Shown: positions 1 through 8,349, numbered from the stretch's first letter. The stretch is 64,000 nt of DNA from Lysobacteraceae bacterium (GCA_004297225.1 SCUI01000010.1:496001-560000); one strand, 5' to 3'. Notes: generated by a model from the sequence alone, not told the origin. A program made the numbers and translations.

Positions 1-704
1 TGACCACGTTCGCATCGCTCGTCGTCGCCGCCATCGCCTGGGTGGCGGTCCACATCGGCGTCGCCGGCACCGCCGTGCGCGGGGCCATCGTCTCGCGGAT
101 CGGCGAAACGGCCTTCCGCGGCTTGTTCGTGGTGCTGTCGCTGGCACTGCTGTATTGGCTGGGCACGGCCTACGGGGCGGCGGGGCCGGTTGAGCAATTG
201 TGGGTGGCGCCGCGCTGGCTGGTCGTTGCCGGGATGTGGCTGCTGCTGCCGGCGGTGCTGCTGCTGGTCTGCGCGGTGAGCCAGCCGAACCCGACCTCGA
301 TCACCGGCAAGGGTGCGCTGGAACGCGAGGAGCCGGCGACCGGGATGCTGCGGGTGACGCGCCATCCGATGCTGTGGGCGTTCATCCTCTGGGCGGTGGT
401 CCACATGGCGGCGCTGGGCACCTTGTCGGCGCTGCTGCTCACTGGCGCGATCCTGGTCACCGCGCTGGTCGGCATGCCCAGCCTGGACGCCAAGTACGCC
501 GCCCGTTACCCGCAGCGCTGGCCGCGCTTCGCCGCGGCGACCTCGATCGTGCCGTTCGTCGCCATTGCCCAGGGCCGCAACCGCCTGGTCCTGCGCGAGA
601 TCGGCTGGCTGCGGCCGTGGCTGGCGATCGTGCTGTGGGGCGTGCTGATCGCCCTGCACCCGCTGGCGTTCGAGGTGAACCCGGCACGCTTCTTCCACGG
701 TTGA
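1..704 (+). CDS. NnrU family membrane protein (5' end cut by one base)
   Basis: The frame is open from the first base. The window begins with TG followed by codons for Thr-Thr-Phe-Ala, so the start ATG (or GTG) very probably straddles the left edge with only its first base missing, giving about 234 residues. A GTG at 42 is the first full start codon but would delete the first hydrophobic helix. The product has about five or six hydrophobic segments. It carries NnrU-family features: an HIGVAGT stretch near the N-terminus, the Pro-Asn-Pro-Thr motif after the third helix, and the RHP motif (TRHPMLWAF). NnrU-type proteins are inner-membrane proteins linked to denitrification and isoprenoid-type methyltransferase folds, but their reaction is not established. 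No nitrite or nitric oxide reductase gene is nearby. Confidence 0.8.
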   Translation, partial: TTFASLVVAAIAWVAVHIGVAGTAVRGAIVSRIGETAFRGLFVVLSLALLYWLGTAYGAAGPVEQLWVAPRWLVVAGMWLLLPAVLLLVCAVSQPNPTSITGKGALEREEPATGMLRVTRHPMLWAFILWAVVHMAALGTLSALLLTGAILVTALVGMPSLDAKYAARYPQRWPRFAAATSIVPFVAIAQGRNRLVLREIGWLRPWLAIVLWGVLIALHPLAFEVNPARFFHG

Positions 705-778
705 CCGCCGGCCGCGTTGATCACTTGCCGCGCCGGTGGCGCTACCCTGATCGTCCAACCCAACCGAGGGGAACCCCC

Positions 779-1216
779 ATGGACCGCCTGACCGCCACCC
801 TGCTTTGCCTGGCCGCCTTCAGCCTTGCGCCAGTCGCCCACGCGCAACAACACGACATGTCCCAGCACGCCATGCACGCCCCGGCCGCGGCCCAGCCGGC
901 GCCGATGCAGGGAATGATGAAGATGATGGATCCCGACGGCGACGGCCGCATCACCGCCGCCGAGCACGCCGCCGCCGCGAAGGCGATGTTCGAGAAGGCC
1001 GACGCCGACAAGGACGGCAGCCTCACCCACGAGGAAATGATGGCGGCCCACGCCAGCATGGGCATGGGCATGGGCATGGGAATGCACATGCAGGGCCACG
1101 CGATGAAGGACGGCAAGAAGATGGGCTGCTGCTGTTGCGATGGCGAGGGCGGCATGAAGGGTTGCGGCATGGGCGATAAGGCCGACCCGGTCGGCAAGGC
1201 CATGTCCGGCAAGTAG
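779..1216 (+). CDS. exported methionine-rich EF-hand protein
   Basis: 145 residues with a signal peptide (hydrophobic core at residues 5-20, likely cleavage near Ala-His-Ala/Gln at 22). Two canonical EF-hand loops lie at about 51-62 ([12 protein letters not shown]) and 75-86 ([12 protein letters not shown]), so calcium binding is likely. About 22 residues are Met, including a Ser-(Met-Gly)n run at 93-103. A Cys4 cluster sits at 117-120 with one more Cys at 129. Met, His and Cys enrichment suggests binding of a soft metal such as copper, which is inference. The stop codon is one base before the msrB start, so it probably heads an operon with msrB-msrA. The start at 779 was chosen because it gives the signal peptide and is preceded by GAGGGG. 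Confidence 0.85.
   Translation: MDRLTATLLCLAAFSLAPVAHAQQHDMSQHAMHAPAAAQPAPMQGMMKMMDPDGDGRITAAEHAAAAKAMFEKADADKDGSLTHEEMMAAHASMGMGMGMGMHMQGHAMKDGKKMGCCCCDGEGGMKGCGMGDKADPVGKAMSGK
1058..1087 (+). repeat. in-frame hexanucleotide tandem repeat (ATGGGC)n
   Basis: Four perfect ATGGGC units followed by ATGGGA encode alternating Met-Gly inside the EF-hand protein. The unit is a multiple of three, so slippage would change protein length without shifting the frame. Confidence 0.85.
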
Positions 1217-1217
1217 C

Positions 1218-1667
1218 ATGCCGCGCTATCGCAAGGATCCCGGGGCCATCGCCCGGTTGACGCCGGAGCAGTACCGCGTCACCCAGGAAAGCGCCACAGA
1301 GCGGCCCGGCACCGGCGCGCTGCTGCACGAGCAGCGCGCGGGCATCTACGTGGACATCGTCTCCGGCGAGCCGTTGTTCGCCTCGTCCGACAAGTTCGAG
1401 TCGCACTGCGGCTGGCCGAGTTTCACCAAACCGATCGAGCCGGCGCACGTGCGCGAGATCGAGGACGACAGTTTCGGCATGCGTCGGATCGAGGTGCGAT
1501 CGAGTTTCGGCGACAGCCACCTTGGCCATGTCTTCCCGGACGGCCCGCGCGACCGCGGTGGCCTGCGCTACTGCATCAACTCGGCATCGCTGCGCTTCGT
1601 CCCGCGCGAGGAGATGGAAGCCGAAGGCTACGGCGACTACCTCGACCAGGTCGGGGGTGCGGCATGA
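1218..1667 (+). CDS. msrB: peptide-methionine (R)-S-oxide reductase MsrB
   Basis: Reduces the R-epimer of methionine sulfoxide in proteins. The 149 residues cover the whole MsrB fold. The catalytic Cys is Cys119 in the [11 protein letters not shown] motif and the probable resolving Cys is Cys64 in HCGWPSF. Both CxxC pairs that bind structural zinc in many MsrB proteins are absent: the first reads DIVS (46-49) and the second is replaced around [13 protein letters not shown]. This is therefore the zinc-free form. There is no signal peptide, so it should act in the cytoplasm. It follows the EF-hand gene by one base and overlaps msrA by 4 bp, so the three genes look co-transcribed. Confidence 0.95.
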   Translation: MPRYRKDPGAIARLTPEQYRVTQESATERPGTGALLHEQRAGIYVDIVSGEPLFASSDKFESHCGWPSFTKPIEPAHVREIEDDSFGMRRIEVRSSFGDSHLGHVFPDGPRDRGGLRYCINSASLRFVPREEMEAEGYGDYLDQVGGAA

Positions 1668-2170
1668 GCACCGAGCGCGCGGTCCTGGCCGGCGGCTGCT
1701 TCTGGGGCGTGCAGGAGTTGCTGCGCAAGATGCCGGGTGTCGTCTCCACCCGCGTCGGCTACAGCGGCGGCGACGTGCCCAACGCGACGTATCGCAACCA
1801 CGGCACGCACGCGGAGGCGGTGGAGATCGTGTTCGACCCGGCGCAACTGTCCTACCGCGACCTGCTCGAGTTCTTCTTCCAGCTCCATGACCCCTCGACC
1901 CGCGACCGCCAAGGCAACGACCGCGGCGCGTCGTATCGTTCGGCGATCTACTACACGACGCCGGAGCAGGAACGCATCGCGCGCGACACCATCGCCGACG
2001 TCGACGCCAGTGGCCTGTGGCCCGGCAAGGTGGTCACCGAAGTCGAGCCGGCGGGCCCGTTCTGGGAAGCCGAACCCGAGCACCAGGACTACCTGCAACG
2101 CTATCCGACCGGCTACACCTGTCATTACGTGCGTCCCGGCTGGAAGCTGCCGCGCCGGTCGCCGGCGTAA
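1664..2170 (+). CDS. msrA: peptide-methionine (S)-S-oxide reductase MsrA
   Basis: Reduces the S-epimer of methionine sulfoxide, complementing MsrB. The GCFWG motif is at residues 11-15 with catalytic Cys12, and the family's GYSGG and [17 protein letters not shown] region ([15 protein letters not shown]) follows. Length is 168 residues, normal for the stand-alone enzyme. No signal peptide is visible. The start ATG overlaps the msrB stop as ATGA, typical of translational coupling. Confidence 0.95.
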   Translation: MSTERAVLAGGCFWGVQELLRKMPGVVSTRVGYSGGDVPNATYRNHGTHAEAVEIVFDPAQLSYRDLLEFFFQLHDPSTRDRQGNDRGASYRSAIYYTTPEQERIARDTIADVDASGLWPGKVVTEVEPAGPFWEAEPEHQDYLQRYPTGYTCHYVRPGWKLPRRSPA

Positions 2171-2186
2171 GTAAAATGCGCGCCCC

Positions 2187-2564
2187 ATGCAAGCGACCCA
2201 CACCCTAGCGTTCCAGCGCAGCGCGGAAGGCCTGCTGCGGGCGCGCGTGGCCGGCATCCGCACGGTCGAGTCCACCATCGGCTATTGGGAGTCGATCCTG
2301 GAGGAAGTCGCGCGCGAAAAGCCGCGGGGCCTGCTCGTCCTCGACCAGTTGGTGGGCGAGGAGCTGTCGGCTTCGGAATGGAAGCAGCTGGTGCTGCACG
2401 TGCTGGGCCGCGGCCTGGAAGGCGTGCCGATCGCCCACGCCAAGCCGTTCTCGTTCGACCAGATCAGCTACTGCGAGCGCTACGCCAATGAATACGGCCT
2501 GCTCGCGCGCACGTTCCGCCGCGAGGCCGAAGCCGAAGCCTGGCTGCAGGCGCAGGCCGGATGA
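2187..2564 (+). CDS. conserved hypothetical protein, 125 aa
   Basis: A soluble protein of 125 residues without signal peptide or membrane segment. The central part (GLLVLDQLVGEELSASEW, then VLGRGLEGVPIAHAK) has the alternating strand-helix pattern seen in SpoIIAA/STAS-like folds, but no diagnostic motif supports a family. It lies 16 bases after msrA and its stop overlaps the start of the following transporter gene by 4 bp, so it is probably translated with that transporter. Function unknown. Confidence 0.7.
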   Translation: MQATHTLAFQRSAEGLLRARVAGIRTVESTIGYWESILEEVAREKPRGLLVLDQLVGEELSASEWKQLVLHVLGRGLEGVPIAHAKPFSFDQISYCERYANEYGLLARTFRREAEAEAWLQAQAG

Positions 2565-3457
2565 GGGCGTCGCCGGGTCGCGATGCCCTGCTGGTGCTCG
2601 TGCTGCTCAGCCTCATCTGGAGCTACAACTGGATCGTGATGAAGCAGGTCCTGCAGTGGTCGGGACCCTTCACCTTCGCCGCCTGGCGGAGCGTGCTCGG
2701 CGCGGTGGTGCTGTTCCTGCTGCTGCTGGCGCGCCGCGCTCCGTTGCGGCCGCCGCCGTGGGCGCCGCTGCTGCTGATCGGCGCGGCGCAGACGCTGGCG
2801 TTCCAGGCACTGGTGCAGTGGGCGCTGGTCGACGGCGGCGCCGGCAAGACCGCGCTGCTGGCCTACACGATGCCGTTCTGGGTGGTGGGCGTGGCTTGGC
2901 TGGTGCTGCGCGAGCGGCCGTCGCGGGCACAGTCTGTGGCGGTCGCGATTGCCTTCGCCGGATTGCTGCTGGTGCTCGAACCGTGGGAAGGCCTGGGCGT
3001 GCTGGGCAGTTCGCTGCTGGCGATCGGCGGCGGCCTGTGCTGGGCGATCGGCACCGTGCTGAGCAAGCGGATGTTCCAGCGCGGTACGGCGACGGTGCTG
3101 TCGCTCAGCGCGTGGCAGATGGCGGTCGGCGCGATCGGCCTGGTGGTGGTGGCGTGGCTGGCGGACGAGCCGCCGGTGCAATGGACGGGCGGCTTCGTGG
3201 CCGCGCTGGCCTACAACGCGGTGCTTGCCTCCGGACTGGCCTGGGTGATGTGGTCCTACATCGTCGACAAGCTGCCGATGACGGTGTCGGGCCTGTCCAG
3301 CCTGGTGATCCCGATCCTGGGCGTGATGTTCGCCTGGGCGGTGCTGGGCGAGGCGCCTTCGGCGGCGGAGTGGGCAGGTATCGCCCTGGTCGGCGTGGCG
3401 CTGGGCGTGGTGGCGATCGCGGTGAAGCCGAAGCCGGGTGGATCGCCGGCAGGCTGA
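2561..3457 (+). CDS. EamA/DMT-family permease
   Basis: 298 residues with ten hydrophobic segments arranged as two five-helix repeats, the layout of the drug/metabolite transporter (EamA) family. Family-like features include the early W-S-Y-N-W region and the second-repeat end LGVMFAWAVLGEAPSAAEW. These inner-membrane exporters move amino acids, nucleobases or other small metabolites; the substrate cannot be read from sequence. It overlaps the upstream small gene by 4 bp (ATGA). Two further EamA-type genes occur in this window (19834 and 62909) and are clearly diverged from this one. Confidence 0.9.
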   Translation: MRASPGRDALLVLVLLSLIWSYNWIVMKQVLQWSGPFTFAAWRSVLGAVVLFLLLLARRAPLRPPPWAPLLLIGAAQTLAFQALVQWALVDGGAGKTALLAYTMPFWVVGVAWLVLRERPSRAQSVAVAIAFAGLLLVLEPWEGLGVLGSSLLAIGGGLCWAIGTVLSKRMFQRGTATVLSLSAWQMAVGAIGLVVVAWLADEPPVQWTGGFVAALAYNAVLASGLAWVMWSYIVDKLPMTVSGLSSLVIPILGVMFAWAVLGEAPSAAEWAGIALVGVALGVVAIAVKPKPGGSPAG

Positions 3458-3496
3458 CCTGGATCAAGGCGAGCTTGCCCGCGCAGGGGGACGCTG

Positions 3497-3865
3497 GTGG
3501 ACTCCCTCCATGCGTGCCACGCCATGAACCTCGAAAGCTTCCACCCCACCGCCGTCCACCCCTTCGACGCCCGCGGCATCGCCCGCCGGTTCCGCCATGC
3601 GGCGATCTTCGGCGCGATCGACGCGCTGCGCCCGGGCGAGGCGATGCGCTTCGTCAACGACCACGATCCGCTGCCGCTGCTGGCGCAGTTGCAGGAACAC
3701 TACGGCGACTCGCTCGCCATCGCCTACCGCCAGCGCGAGCCCGGCGCGGTGGTGATCGACTTCCTGGTGCAGTCGCCCGAGGGCGCGGGTGCGCTGGCCG
3801 GCGCGGGCCTCGGCGTCGCCACGGCGTCGTCGGGTTGCGGCTGCGGCAGCGGCGGCTGCGGCTGA
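3497..3865 (+). CDS. DUF2249 domain protein with Gly/Cys-rich tail
   Basis: About 122 residues. The core has the DUF2249 pattern: FDARGIARRFRH..IF, LRPGEAMRFVNDHDPLPLL, then a second strand-helix pair. DUF2249 proteins are small TusA-like folds found near nitrogen-oxide and redox genes, and their function is unsettled. The C-terminus ends in a Gly/Cys-rich tail with four Cys (GCGCGSGGCG), which could bind a metal; this is inference. The GTG at 3497 is preferred because a G-rich ribosome site (AGGGGG) lies 6 bases upstream. ATG 3524 has no good site but would also preserve the whole domain. Confidence 0.8.
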   Translation: MDSLHACHAMNLESFHPTAVHPFDARGIARRFRHAAIFGAIDALRPGEAMRFVNDHDPLPLLAQLQEHYGDSLAIAYRQREPGAVVIDFLVQSPEGAGALAGAGLGVATASSGCGCGSGGCG

Positions 3866-3948
3866 GGCTACCGCGCGGCATCGCCGCGGCCCGACCCGTT
3901 ATGCTCGGCGCCATCGCCCATTGAAGGGCACGGCGGAAGGAGTGGGGC

Positions 3949-4593
3949 ATGGCCGCGGCAAGCAGGGATCTGGAAGTCTTCGTCCGCGACGCGCTGCTGC
4001 AAGGGCAGTCGCGGCCGGCGATCGAGTCGGCGCTCGCCGGTGCCGGCTGGGCACCGGAGCAGGTGCGCGATGCGCTGGATGCCTACGCCGACGTCGCCTT
4101 CCCGGTGCCCGTGCCACGGCCACGCCCGTATCTTTCCGCGCGGGAGGCCTTCCTCTACCTGCTGCTGTTCGCCTCGCTGTACGTCTGGGCCTACCACCTG
4201 GGCAGCCTGCTGTTCGACCTGATCAACACCGCGCTGCCGGATCCGGCCGATTCCAGCTACATGCGCAACCGCGCCGGCGACTCGATGCGGATGTCGGTGG
4301 CCTCGATCCTGATCGCGTTCCCGCTGTTCCTGTTCGTGGCCAGGCTGCTCGGCAGGGAATTGGCGCGCAATCCGGCCAAGCGGCAGTCCGTGGTGCGGCG
4401 CTGGCTCACCTACATGACCCTGTTCCTGGCGGCGGGCGTGCTGGTCGGCGACCTGATCGCGCTGGTCTATCACCTGCTGGGCGGTGAACTGACGCTGCGC
4501 TTTCTGCTCAAGGTGCTGGTGGTCGGCGGCATTGCCGGCGGCATCTTCGGCTTCTACCTGCAGGACCTGCGGCGCGAGGAGCGCGAGTCGTGA
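3949..4593 (+). CDS. DUF5671-type membrane protein
   Basis: 214 residues. An N-terminal soluble part (1-50) resembles the short helical repeat often found ahead of DUF5671 (residues LQGQSRPAIESALAGAGW), then four membrane segments follow (about 65-85, 110-135, 155-180 and 185-205). An AAGGAG site precedes the ATG. The stop overlaps the next start by 4 bp, pairing it with the following single-pass protein. The role of DUF5671 proteins is unknown. Confidence 0.8.
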   Translation: MAAASRDLEVFVRDALLQGQSRPAIESALAGAGWAPEQVRDALDAYADVAFPVPVPRPRPYLSAREAFLYLLLFASLYVWAYHLGSLLFDLINTALPDPADSSYMRNRAGDSMRMSVASILIAFPLFLFVARLLGRELARNPAKRQSVVRRWLTYMTLFLAAGVLVGDLIALVYHLLGGELTLRFLLKVLVVGGIAGGIFGFYLQDLRREERES

Positions 4594-5063
4594 GCGCCCC
4601 GCGCACGCCCGCGCCGTCATCGTCTGGCCGCTGGTTCGCGATCGCGGCCACCGTGGCGGTGGTGGCGACCCTGGTCGCTGCGTTCATGGTGATGCGTTCG
4701 CCGGGCGAGCAGCGCAAGGTGTCGCTGGACCAGCGCCGGGTGCAGGACCTGGCGCAGCTCGGCCATGCGATCGACGCCTATGCGACGTTGCGCGACGCGC
4801 TGCCGCCGGACCTCGACACGCTGGCGCGCCAGCCCGGCAGCGTGCTGCCCACGGCCGATCCGGTCACCGGCGCCGCCTACGTCTACGAACCCGGTGCCGA
4901 CCGCCATTACCGGTTGTGCGCGGTCTTCGACACCGACACCGCGCTGACCAACGAGGCGATGTCGTACGGGCCGGCCAGCTGGACCCACGGCGCCGGCCGC
5001 CATTGCTTCGAACGGGTGGCGGCGCGGCAGGCCGCGTCGGCGCAGACCGGCGGCGGATCCTGA
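4590..5063 (+). CDS. single-pass membrane protein, pseudopilin-like
   Basis: 157 residues with one N-terminal membrane segment (about 14-34). After it comes a helix and a segment that reads like the pseudopilin-like solute-binding fold: Q-x-x-R-V-Q-D-L-x-x-L, LPPDLDTLARQ, then DPVTGAAYVYE, a pattern common in small type II secretion-like proteins. There is no prepilin peptidase site, so I do not call it a pilin. It starts with GTG overlapping the stop of the DUF5671 gene, so the two are probably translated together. No secretion genes are adjacent. Confidence 0.75.
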   Translation: MSAPRTPAPSSSGRWFAIAATVAVVATLVAAFMVMRSPGEQRKVSLDQRRVQDLAQLGHAIDAYATLRDALPPDLDTLARQPGSVLPTADPVTGAAYVYEPGADRHYRLCAVFDTDTALTNEAMSYGPASWTHGAGRHCFERVAARQAASAQTGGGS

Positions 5064-5137
5064 CGCGGTTCGACGCGTTCCAGGTGCAGGCCGAACGGCC
5101 CCAGCACCAGCGACAACAGGATGATCAGCTCGTTCAC
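4907..5137 (-). CDS. possible small membrane peptide, 76 aa (doubtful)
   Basis: An open frame starts with GTG 12 bases after the stop of the LytTR regulator on the same strand, with GGAG 8 bases ahead. Its first 18 residues are strongly hydrophobic (NELIILLSLVLGPFGLHL), as in a membrane peptide. The remainder runs antisense over the 3' part of the 4590-5063 gene and looks like ordinary reverse-strand reading of GC-rich DNA. Either a short peptide is real and the tail incidental, or the whole frame is chance. Confidence 0.2.
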   Translation of the reverse strand: MNELIILLSLVLGPFGLHLERVEPRQDPPPVCADAACRAATRSKQWRPAPWVQLAGPYDIASLVSAVSVSKTAHNR

Positions 5138-5148
5138 GGTCGACGCTC

Positions 5149-5919
5149 CTACATGTTGCGGAACAGGGCCATGAACGGCTGGCTGACCAGCAGTGTTTCC
5201 GGGCGGGACTTCAGCCGGACGACGCCGCGGCCGCTGTCGTCGCGGGTGATCCCGGCGATGGCCTTGAGGTTGACGATGGTGGACCGGTGGATCTGCTTGA
5301 AGTGCGCAGGGTCGAGCATGCCGAGCAGTTCGCGGATCGGCGTGCGCAGCAGCGCCTCGCCCTCGGCGGTGACCACGGTGGTGTACTTGTTGTCGGCGCG
5401 GAAGTAGGCGACTTCGTCCACCAGCACCAGTCGGGTTTCCTTGCCGGCGCTGGCGGTAAGCCAGGTCAGCGGCGGTGTGTCGCCGCTGCGCGGCAGCGAG
5501 GTCCCCAGCCGTTGCAGCAACGCCGCCACCGCCTGCGCGTCGCCGCTGCGCGACTGCAGGCGCTGCACGGTCGCGGCCAGGCGATCGGGCGTGATGGGCT
5601 TGAGCAGGTAGTCGACCGCGCCCTGTTCGAACGCATCCACCGCGTACTGGTCGTAGGCGGTGACGAACACCACCTGCGTGCGCGGGCTGGACTCGGCGGC
5701 GGTGGCGGCCACGTCCAGGCCGGTGAGGCCGGGCATGCGGATGTCGAGGAAGGCGACGTCGGGCTGGTGCTCGGCCAGCGCTTCCACCGCGCTGGCGCCG
5801 TCCTCGCAGGCGGCGAGGATCTCGAGCCCGGGCCACGCTTCGGCGAGGCGGTCGAGCAGGGCCTGGCGCAGCAGCGGTTCGTCCTCGGCGACGATGGCGG
5901 TCCAGCGGGTGTCAGCCAT
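5149..5919 (-). CDS. LytTR-family response regulator
   Basis: 256 residues. The receiver domain (about 7-120) has acidic residues at 12-14 (EDE), phospho-acceptor Asp59 in FLDIRMPG, and the conserved Lys in LLKPI. A LytTR DNA-binding domain follows at about 150-256, with the family motifs VDEVAYFRADNKYT and FKQIHRSTIVNLKAI. The ATG at 5919 overlaps the kinase stop by 8 bp, so it is translated with the LytS-like kinase just upstream. This is an AlgR/LytR-type system. Its targets cannot be deduced here. Confidence 0.92.
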   Translation of the reverse strand: MADTRWTAIVAEDEPLLRQALLDRLAEAWPGLEILAACEDGASAVEALAEHQPDVAFLDIRMPGLTGLDVAATAAESSPRTQVVFVTAYDQYAVDAFEQGAVDYLLKPITPDRLAATVQRLQSRSGDAQAVAALLQRLGTSLPRSGDTPPLTWLTASAGKETRLVLVDEVAYFRADNKYTTVVTAEGEALLRTPIRELLGMLDPAHFKQIHRSTIVNLKAIAGITRDDSGRGVVRLKSRPETLLVSQPFMALFRNM

Positions 5920-7183
5920 GGCGCTGCGCCTCCCGCGTGGCCGTTGCGTCCGGCACGGTGATTGTCGCGGCGACGCCGGCCGGGAAGTTCGCCACCACCG
6001 CCAGCGAGGCGGCGCCGTCGTAGACAAGGCGCAGGCGTTCGCGCACGTTCTTCAGGCCAATGCCGGTGCCACTCTGCTTGGTATTGAAGCCTTCGCCGTC
6101 GTCGGCCACGGTGATCGCGACCTGCCCGCCATCCTGGCGCGCGCGGATCCAGACCGTGCCGCCGGCGGTGCGCGGCTCCAGGCCGTGCTTGATCGCGTTC
6201 TCCACCAGCGTCTGCAACATCATCGCCGGCAGCGGCGTGCCGCGCAGGATTTCCGGCACGTCGACCTGCACGTCCAGGCGGGCGCCCATGCGGATCTTCA
6301 GGATCTCGAGGTAGGCGAGCGCGCGTTCGAGCTCGGCGCCCAGCGTGGACAGCTCGTCGTGCTCGCGCGGCAGCGAATGGCGCAGGTACTGGATCAGGTT
6401 GCCGAGCATCTGCTCGGCGCGCGCGGGGTCGCTGCGGGTCAACAGTTGCGCGCTGGCCAGGGTGTTGTAGAGGAAGTGCGGCTCGACCTGGGCGTGCAGC
6501 AGGCTCAGGCGGGCGACGGTCAGTTCCTTCTCCACTTCGGTCTGCACCACGGCGGCCTGCTCGCGGCGTCGGCGTTCGGCGATGCGGCGGGTAATGGCGC
6601 GCGAGATCGCCTCGGCGTTCTCCAGGTTGGTGCCGTCGTCGACGCGGAACCAGTCGGTCCACGACGGACTCTCGGGCTCGCAGATCAGGGTGACGCTGCC
6701 GGTTTCGCTGTCGCGGCCGGCACTGGGCATCACCGTGGCCAGGATCTGGTTGCGCGGCGTGCCGAGCCAGGCCAGCGGGTTCCACGCGGCGTGCTTCTGC
6801 GCGCCGTAGGGATCGGTGCGGCCGAGCTTGGCGCGGACCTGCAGGCTGTCGCGCGCGCTTTCGACTTCCTCGATGTTCGGCAGCTCGCGGATCGCGGCGT
6901 CGAGTAGGTCGAAGGCCTCGCCGGCCTCGAACGGGATCTCGATGCGGCGGCGCTGGCGGTTGCCGAGCGCTTCGCGGTCGACCTTGCCGGCGATCAGCCG
7001 TACCCGGTCGACGTGGGCGAACACGCCGGTGACGACGAAGCCGGTGGTGACCAGGATCGCCAGCACGAGCGGCAGCTCCCACTCGCCCAGCAGCGGGATC
7101 GACGACCAGATGATGCCGGCAAGGACGAACACCAGCGCCCAGGCGGCGAGGATGCGGATCAGGAAGAAGGCGGTGCGGATCAC
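5912..7183 (-). CDS. LytS/YehU-type sensor histidine kinase
   Basis: 423 residues. Two membrane segments lie in the first 55 residues, then a cytoplasmic region, then the His_kinase domain with the family motif HAQVEPHFLYNTL (phospho-His in QVEPHFLYN). The ATP-binding domain has LVENAIKHGLEP (N box), DDGEGFN (G1) and GTGIGLKNVRERL (G2). The GTG at 7183 was chosen because it begins exactly at the first membrane helix; longer readings add only Arg/Pro-rich low-quality sequence. It forms a two-gene operon with the LytTR regulator and its stimulus is unknown. Confidence 0.9.
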   Translation of the reverse strand: MIRTAFFLIRILAAWALVFVLAGIIWSSIPLLGEWELPLVLAILVTTGFVVTGVFAHVDRVRLIAGKVDREALGNRQRRRIEIPFEAGEAFDLLDAAIRELPNIEEVESARDSLQVRAKLGRTDPYGAQKHAAWNPLAWLGTPRNQILATVMPSAGRDSETGSVTLICEPESPSWTDWFRVDDGTNLENAEAISRAITRRIAERRRREQAAVVQTEVEKELTVARLSLLHAQVEPHFLYNTLASAQLLTRSDPARAEQMLGNLIQYLRHSLPREHDELSTLGAELERALAYLEILKIRMGARLDVQVDVPEILRGTPLPAMMLQTLVENAIKHGLEPRTAGGTVWIRARQDGGQVAITVADDGEGFNTKQSGTGIGLKNVRERLRLVYDGAASLAVVANFPAGVAATITVPDATATREAQRHG

Positions 7184-7293
7184 GTCGGGCGTCCGGTTTC
7201 GGTTGCGGCGCAGGATAGCCCCGCGTCCCGCCACCGGAAGGGGGCATGCGACGAACGCCGGGATGCGCCGACGAAAGCGGGGATTCGGGGGCT

Positions 7294-8349
7294 CTACGAC
7301 AGGCGCTGGGTGGCCGGCTCCCGGCCCGGGCGCAGCTTGCGGGCGGCATAGCCGCGCAGTTCCTCGGCGGCGATCCGGTTGCGACCGGTTTCCTTGGCCA
7401 CGTAGCACATGCGGTCGGCCGCCTCGAGGATGTCCTGCGCGCTGAGCCCGGCGCCGCTGAAACCGACCTGGCCGACGCTGGCGCCGATCCGGTAATGCTT
7501 GCCCTCCCAGCCGAACTCGAAGCCCTGCATGGTCGCCAGGATCTTCGTCGCCACCGCGGCGGCCCGCGGTTCGGTGCAGTTCTCCAGCAGCATCGCGAAC
7601 TCGTCGCCGCCCATCCGCGCCAGCGTGTCGTGCTCGCGCAACTGCCGGCGCAGCAGCACCGACAGCTGGCGCAGCAGCTCGTCGCCGGCGACGTGGCCGC
7701 CGGTGTCGTTGACCGCCTTGAAGTGGTCCAGGTCGAAATACAGCAGCGCATGGCGGCAGCCGAGTTCGGCGGCGCTGGCGACCGCGCGTTCCAGGCGCGC
7801 GTCGAACACGCGGCGGTTGAGCAGGCCGGTCAGCGCATCGTGGTTGGCATGCCAGGACAGCTCGCGGCTCATGCGCGTGGCCGCGGTGACGTTGCGGAAG
7901 GTCACGATCGAGCCGACCTGCCGGCGCGCGTCGTCGTGCACCAGTGCGACGGCGCCGTCCACCAGGATGACGTGGCCGTCGCGACGCAACAGCGAGACGA
8001 TGTCGTCGCTGCCGTTGCAGAACCCGGATTGCAGCAGGTCGACGGCGTCGCCACGCGCATCCACGCTGCGCACCACCTCGCGCAGCGGCTTGCCGAGCGA
8101 TTCGTGCTCGGTCCAGCCGGTCAGGTGCGCGGCCACCGGGTTGATGGAGGTGATCCTGCCCTCCAGGTCGGTGACGACGATGCCGTCGGCGATCGCCGAC
8201 AGCGCGCTCTGGCTGCGCTGCAACGCCACGCGGCAGGCGTGCGCATCCGCCAGCGCCTGTTCGAGCGCGTGCTCAAGTGCCTCGATGCGTGCGCGTGCCT
8301 GCGCGAGCTCGGGCGTTTCCGGGCGCGTGGGGGACGCCATTCGATGCAA
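7294..8349 (-). CDS. PAS-GGDEF diguanylate cyclase
   Basis: 351 residues. A short coiled coil (about 11-48) precedes a PAS domain (about 45-160). The GGDEF domain follows from about 168, starting HDALTGLLNRR, with FDLDHFKAVNDTGGH and an intact GGDEF signature at 247-251. An RxxD motif (R238-D241) lies five residues before the signature, matching the c-di-GMP inhibitory site, so product inhibition is likely. No membrane segment is seen, so it should be a soluble c-di-GMP synthase responding to whatever the PAS domain binds. The start may be ATG 8349 or ATG 8340; neither has a clear ribosome site. It lies 110 bases upstream of the LytS-like kinase on the same strand. Confidence 0.92.
   Translation of the reverse strand: MHRMASPTRPETPELAQARARIEALEHALEQALADAHACRVALQRSQSALSAIADGIVVTDLEGRITSINPVAAHLTGWTEHESLGKPLREVVRSVDARGDAVDLLQSGFCNGSDDIVSLLRRDGHVILVDGAVALVHDDARRQVGSIVTFRNVTAATRMSRELSWHANHDALTGLLNRRVFDARLERAVASAAELGCRHALLYFDLDHFKAVNDTGGHVAGDELLRQLSVLLRRQLREHDTLARMGGDEFAMLLENCTEPRAAAVATKILATMQGFEFGWEGKHYRIGASVGQVGFSGAGLSAQDILEAADRMCYVAKETGRNRIAAEELRGYAARKLRPGREPATQRLS

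Noticed and set aside
5466-7751. 761-codon minus-strand frame joining kinase and cyclase regions
   Set aside because: It is a +1 shadow of the LytS-like kinase and GGDEF genes, whose own frames contain every motif.
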